From Stramenopiles sp. TOSAG23-3 (taxonomy: Eukaryota; Sar), in the NCBI GenBank assembly GCA_900128585.1, contig LT642235.1, positions 1 through 29,590 of the forward strand: a stretch of 29,590 bases of DNA. The letters are read 5' to 3'. Positions 26,153-29,590 of this stretch are shown here, in pieces; position 1 is the stretch's first letter, and each line of letters opens with the position of its first letter. The notes beneath the pieces were generated by a model, which had not been told where the DNA came from, did no database searches, and was given only the letters and a program-made list of their open reading frames with translations. The position numbers were made by a program, and so were the translations under genes.

Positions 26153-26322
26153 TGTACATATAAAACGACGGAGACTATATACATATATATCGTCAGACCA
26201 CAGAAGAACGCACCGCCGCACCACACCGCATATTGTATTGCTACCCCCCTTTCAAATATATATACAGCGCTGTACATATAACGCCTTGCATATACATCAT
26301 ACATACACAATCGTTGTAAATA
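26153..26322 (+). promoter_or_regulatory. Three UGUANAUA Pumilio-response-like motifs in the PUF leader
   Basis: TGTACATA at 26153-26160 and 26271-26278 and TGTAAATA at 26315-26322 match the sequence this PUF protein is predicted to bind. All lie between the TATA-like box and the ATG. The local sequence is rich in TATACATA words, so some matches could be chance. Confidence 0.5.
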
Positions 26323-26346
26323 ACAAGCATATATATAAAACACGAC

Positions 26347-28767
26347 ATGTCAACCACGGAAGAGAAACACACACCGCCAGGGTTCGGAAACTCCTTCGGG
26401 GGGATGCCAGGCCTAGGTGGCACGGCAGGCAGCGGCGGCAACGGGGCCGCACCCTTTGGGGGGAGCATAAACCTTCCCGACGCCTCCCACCTTATAGACT
26501 CGAGGCCGGGCTCTGCGCCGCCAAACCTGGCCAACCGGAGCATTTCCTTGGGCGGGCTGCCCAAGGAACTCGCGTCCATGGTCGATGAGGACGAGATCCG
26601 TAGAAAGCGTCGCATGAACCCCAGGCTGCCGCCGGCGTCCTCGTGGGATTGGAAAGCGCAGCAGGGTGTTGGTGGGGGCCAGAACAACCCCGGGGGCTTC
26701 CAGCAGAACGCTCTCGCACCCGGGGATGGATGGTCCACCGCTTCCAACGGCAACGGCCAGCAGCAGCAGCAGAACGCGAACAAGTCCCTCCTCGACCGGA
26801 TCCAGCAAGACTTTCCCAGAACACCCTCCCCCGTCTTTGGAAACCTGCAAGGGTCCCCAAGCCCGCAGCAAGGCAATTACTACCAGCAGCAGGGCAAGCA
26901 GCAGCACATGCCGCAGAACAACTTTTTCCAACAGTCCATGGACTTTGGACACAACGGCGGGAACGGCGGCCTTAGCACCGCCTTTGGGGGGATGCAGATG
27001 AACCCCCAAAACATGTACCCCTTCAATAACAGCTACGGGGGGTTCCAAGGGAACAATGGGGGCGGCTACGGGATGGGCTCGAACTACGGTATTGGCCTCA
27101 ACCCGAGCAACATCATCGGGGGCGCCAGCAACGCCGTGAACCAGCAGCCCCCAGAGCAGCGCTCGTTCGCCAATGCCGTCAGCAGCACCACGTCCGGCAA
27201 GCCGAACAACAACTTTGGGAACGGCCGCCAGCAAGGACGGGGCAACCCTGCACCGTACGGCCAGGCCTCTGGGGGGAACATGTACCACCAGCAGCAGCAG
27301 CAGCAGCAGCAACAACACCAGCAGCAACCGCAGCAGCAGCAGCAGCAGCAGCAGCGCTTTCACCAGCAAGGGTACCCGCAGCAGCAGCAACAGTACGGGC
27401 AGCAGCAGCGGAACCGTGGGGGCATCGCTTCCCCGAGCGCCCCGCAAGCCCAGGCCCCGTACCCGACCAATCCCCCAAACGCGTGGGGAAAGAGCCCCTC
27501 CATCGTGACTGCCGCGGCAAACCCCCGCCGGCATCAGCAGCAGGGTCCACCACGGAACAACCACCACCACCACCAGCAGAACAACAACCGCAACAACAAC
27601 GGCGGGCGGGGCTCCGGCCGGGGTGGTGGCCGGGCCCAGGGCGGCGACGGTGGCCGGCAGCGTGGCCGAAACCAAGGCTCGCCGCAAAAGGGCGGGAACG
27701 ACCAGGGTGGCAACGGACCGCGGAGCGCGGTCTTGGACGACTTTCGGGAGAACAAGAGCAGCGCTGCCAAGATGACGATCAAAGCCATGAAAGGGCACGT
27801 GATGGCGTTCGCGCAGGACCAGCACGGCTCCCGGTTCATCCAGCAAAAGCTCGAGTTCGCGTCCGAGGACGACAAGCACCTGATCTTCGACGAAATAAAG
27901 GACCAGGTCTTGATGCTCATGAACGACGTCTTTGGAAACTACGTCGTCCAGAAGCTCCTTGACCATGGGCTGCCGCAGCACAAGCTCATCCTCACCAACG
28001 CCCTGAGCGGTAACATTCTCAAGCTCGCCCTCCAAATGTACGGCTGCCGTGTGGTCCAGAAAGCGATCGAAACCGTGACGGACAAGGTACGGTCGGACCT
28101 TGTCGATGAGCTCCGCGGCCACGTCGAGGAGTGCGTCCGGGACCAGAACGGGAACCACGTCATCCAAAAGTGCATCGAGCACGTCCCCCCGAACAAGGTC
28201 GATTTTATCATCGGATCGTTCTATGGGAAAGTTCTCGTCCTGGCGAAGCACCCATACGGCTGCCGTGTGGTCCAGCGGGTGTTGGAGTTTTGCACGCCCA
28301 AGCAGAAGGGCCCCGTCCTTCAGGAGATCCTGCAGGGCTGCAAAGAGCTCATCCTCGACCAGTACGGGAACTACGTGATCCAGCACATTCTGACCCGGGG
28401 CACGAGCGAGAACCGCAACTTTGTCATCGGGACCGTTCAGGACAACATCCTGGAGTTCTCCCGGCACAAGTTTGCCAGCAACGTCGTGGAAAAGGCCCTG
28501 CAGAACTCGAGCCCGGACAACCGTTCCAAGCTGATCCTGTCGATTCTGGAGCCGGGCGCGAACGGGTTCTGCCCGCTCCAAACGATGATGAAAGACCCGT
28601 ACGCAAACTACGTGGTGCAGAAAGTCTTGGACTTTGCACAGGGAAAACAGTTTGACCGGGTAGTCAGCACGATCCGAAACCAAGCTAACCAGTTGAAGCG
28701 CCTGTCCTGCGGTAAACACATATTAAACCGCCTAGAAGAGAAGCTAAACTCGATGGGAAAGAACTAA
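26347..28767 (+). CDS. PUM: Pumilio/PUF RNA-binding protein (806 aa)
   Basis: The N-terminal 460 residues are low complexity: Gly/Asn-rich, a Gln-rich tract (about 315-345, mostly CAG codons), a His/Asn tract (about 400-418) and an RGG-rich segment (about 419-445). Residues 475-800 form a complete PUF domain of eight repeats. Base-contacting residues are S495/R496/Q499, N531/Y532/Q535, C567/R568/Q571, N603/H604/Q607, C639/R640/Q643, N675/Y676/Q679, S711/N712/E715 and N754/Y755/Q758. By the known PUF code, read from repeat 8 to 1, this recognises UGUANAUA, exactly as animal Pumilio. Family members bind 3' untranslated regions, usually recruit CCR4-NOT and repress or destabilise mRNA. The prion-like N-terminus suggests granule formation. 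Codon use is strongly GC-ended. It converges with cytochrome b5. Confidence 0.96.
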   Translation: MSTTEEKHTPPGFGNSFGGMPGLGGTAGSGGNGAAPFGGSINLPDASHLIDSRPGSAPPNLANRSISLGGLPKELASMVDEDEIRRKRRMNPRLPPASSWDWKAQQGVGGGQNNPGGFQQNALAPGDGWSTASNGNGQQQQQNANKSLLDRIQQDFPRTPSPVFGNLQGSPSPQQGNYYQQQGKQQHMPQNNFFQQSMDFGHNGGNGGLSTAFGGMQMNPQNMYPFNNSYGGFQGNNGGGYGMGSNYGIGLNPSNIIGGASNAVNQQPPEQRSFANAVSSTTSGKPNNNFGNGRQQGRGNPAPYGQASGGNMYHQQQQQQQQQHQQQPQQQQQQQQRFHQQGYPQQQQQYGQQQRNRGGIASPSAPQAQAPYPTNPPNAWGKSPSIVTAAANPRRHQQQGPPRNNHHHHQQNNNRNNNGGRGSGRGGGRAQGGDGGRQRGRNQGSPQKGGNDQGGNGPRSAVLDDFRENKSSAAKMTIKAMKGHVMAFAQDQHGSRFIQQKLEFASEDDKHLIFDEIKDQVLMLMNDVFGNYVVQKLLDHGLPQHKLILTNALSGNILKLALQMYGCRVVQKAIETVTDKVRSDLVDELRGHVEECVRDQNGNHVIQKCIEHVPPNKVDFIIGSFYGKVLVLAKHPYGCRVVQRVLEFCTPKQKGPVLQEILQGCKELILDQYGNYVIQHILTRGTSENRNFVIGTVQDNILEFSRHKFASNVVEKALQNSSPDNRSKLILSILEPGANGFCPLQTMMKDPYANYVVQKVLDFAQGKQFDRVVSTIRNQANQLKRLSCGKHILNRLEEKLNSMGKN
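27289..27354 (+). repeat. CAG repeat coding polyglutamine in the PUF gene
   Basis: Seven CAG codons (27289-27309), then CAA CAA CAC CAG CAG CAA CCG, then eight CAG codons (27331-27354). The repeat is in frame and likely length-variable. Confidence 0.9.
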
Positions 28768-29042
28768 ACGAAGAGGAAGAAGAGGGACGCGCGCCCCCGA
28801 CGACGACCCCAACCCGCACGGCCAACCAAACGCCGTGTGCCGCACAAATGAACATATTTACATACTCGTACATAATTCAAAATACACCTTATTTTTATAC
28901 GCATATACATATGTATACACTGACTGTTTTGGTAGACACGCGACCTGCAGCTGAATGAAGCGTTTCCCGTGCTTAACACAGTCGCGCAAAGCAGCCGGTC
29001 GACAGTACGAACCTTCTTCTGCCGAAACGGTGAGGACGAACC

Positions 29043-29279
29043 TCAGGCCAGCTTCCCGACCAGCAAGCGAGGGCCGAACTTTTTTATTATAGAAGGCTTG
29101 TGAAGCATGGTAAACTCTTCGGTAGCATCATTTCCAGCGTAAAGCATGACCACCTTTGCACCTCCAGGGTGGTCATCAATAAAACTACTCATATCATACA
29201 CGTTCCCGTTGATAACGACCCAACAGTCCCTCATCGTATTGTGCCGGGACACTTCCTGCAGAGATATTTTCCGTGGCAT
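29043..29279 (-). CDS. CYB5: Minimal soluble cytochrome b5 (78 aa)
   Basis: The protein is a complete cytochrome b5 heme domain and almost nothing else: an N-terminal SLQEVSRHN helix, W-V-V-I-N-G-x-VYD, the first heme ligand in DDHPGG, then AGNDATEEF and the second heme ligand in MLHKPSIIKKF, ending LVGKLA. The LHKPS form of the second ligand site is closer to the b5 domains of flavocytochrome b2-type enzymes than to microsomal b5. No membrane anchor follows, as the stop at 29043-29045 comes right after the domain. It would be a cytosolic electron carrier. A missed additional exon, upstream or downstream, cannot be excluded but is not needed. It is convergent with PUF, 275 bp between stops. 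Confidence 0.9.
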   Translation of the reverse strand: MPRKISLQEVSRHNTMRDCWVVINGNVYDMSSFIDDHPGGAKVVMLYAGNDATEEFTMLHKPSIIKKFGPRLLVGKLA

Positions 29280-29525
29280 CCTTCAACAACTATACTATCT
29301 ATCTTAAATTGTAAATATATGTATATAAAATAAATATATACTTGCTGCGATAATCAACCAACAACTCGGTAGCAACGCTGCCATCATTTAAAATCTTACT
29401 GTTCTCTTTTTGCTTGTATTCATTACTTTATTAGTCATTCTCCATATCAAAAATCAAAAATTAGTTGTTTGTTTGTTTGCGCGTTGGTTCGTTTAATTAT
29501 ATTTCTCTTTACTTCTTCTTCTTCT

Positions 29526-29589
<64 letters not shown>

Positions 29590-29590
29590 T
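29280..29590. other. AT-rich upstream region of cytochrome b5, ending in microsatellite
   Basis: The first 60 nt are A/T-rich with TATA-like words (ATATATGTATATAAAA, 29315-29330) that could serve the minus-strand b5 promoter. The rest is T-rich and passes into TTC and then TTTC repeats. No gene is evident. Confidence 0.6.
29509..29590 (+). repeat. (TTC)n then (TTTC)n microsatellite at the window end
   Basis: Several CTT units are followed from about 29527 by uninterrupted TTTC units to the last base, at least 15 copies. The array continues past the window edge, so its length is unknown. Confidence 0.95.

Larger units (their letters stand above)
23933..26346. other. 2.4 kb gene-free spacer rich in microsatellites
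   Basis: No convincing coding region is seen. It contains pyrimidine tracts (TTC/TTTC, 24273-24417), a (CTTT)n run (24849-24870), a second pyrimidine tract (25280-25328), a GAAA/GAAG purine tract (25597-25738), GATCGATC-rich sequence near 25760-25785 and a nested stem-loop at 24603-24651. The right end (26041 onward) carries the PUF promoter and leader. The rest is AT-rich. Confidence 0.7.

Noticed and set aside
26413-28719. A 768-codon antisense ORF over the PUF gene
   Set aside because: It is in exact register with the PUF codons and exists because PUF avoids TTA, CTA and TCA. Its product is Leu/Val/Ala-rich with no recognisable domain.

Overview
This window is nuclear DNA from a unicellular eukaryote. 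The genes are large and apparently intron-free, the proteins are typical eukaryotic ones (NEDD1-type WD40, Sfi1-type centrin-binding repeats, PKG, SIL1, Pumilio, cytochrome b5), and the GC-richer genes sit in AT-rich spacers full of simple repeats. NEDD1 and Sfi1-type repeats suggest a cell with centrioles or basal bodies. The overall look (very large Sfi1-repeat and TPR proteins, a PKG with extra cyclic-nucleotide domains, few introns) fits a protist such as a stramenopile alga, but that placement is a guess from gene style and no phylogenetic marker was analysed.

Layout, left to right: (1) a NEDD1-like WD40 gene on the minus strand, running off the left edge; (2) a 1.3 kb AT-rich divergent spacer; (3) a 7 kb ORF for a 2348-residue Sfi1-repeat protein; (4) a PKG-type cyclic-nucleotide-dependent kinase with an N-terminal acylation motif; (5) a convergent, unrecognised minus-strand gene whose frame is broken at a run of 11 G; (6) a divergent spacer with a G-quadruplex motif and polypurine tracts; (7) a 1654-residue protein with an acidic N-terminus, a WW-like motif, a degenerate EF-hand and many TPRs; (8) a spacer with a cluster of palindromes; (9) a secreted beta-helix-like protein; (10) a convergent SIL1 gene, with two perfect hairpins packed between the two stop codons; (11) a 2.4 kb gene-free, microsatellite-rich spacer; (12) a Pumilio/PUF gene with a TATA-like promoter and three UGUANAUA motifs in its leader; (13) a minimal cytochrome b5 on the minus strand; and (14) a spacer ending in a (TTTC)n microsatellite.

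Functional themes: the first two genes belong to microtubule-organising-centre biology and are arranged head to head. PKG and PUF are regulators (cyclic-nucleotide signalling and mRNA control). SIL1 and the beta-helix protein are secretory-pathway proteins. There is no operon logic, mobile element, CRISPR array or RNA gene that I can support. The most unusual features are the roughly 40-repeat Sfi1-type protein, possible PUF self-regulation, the paired hairpins between convergent genes, the palindrome cluster at 20048-20128 and the poly-G frame break. Long antisense reading frames over several genes are explained by avoidance of the codons TTA, CTA and TCA and are not annotated.
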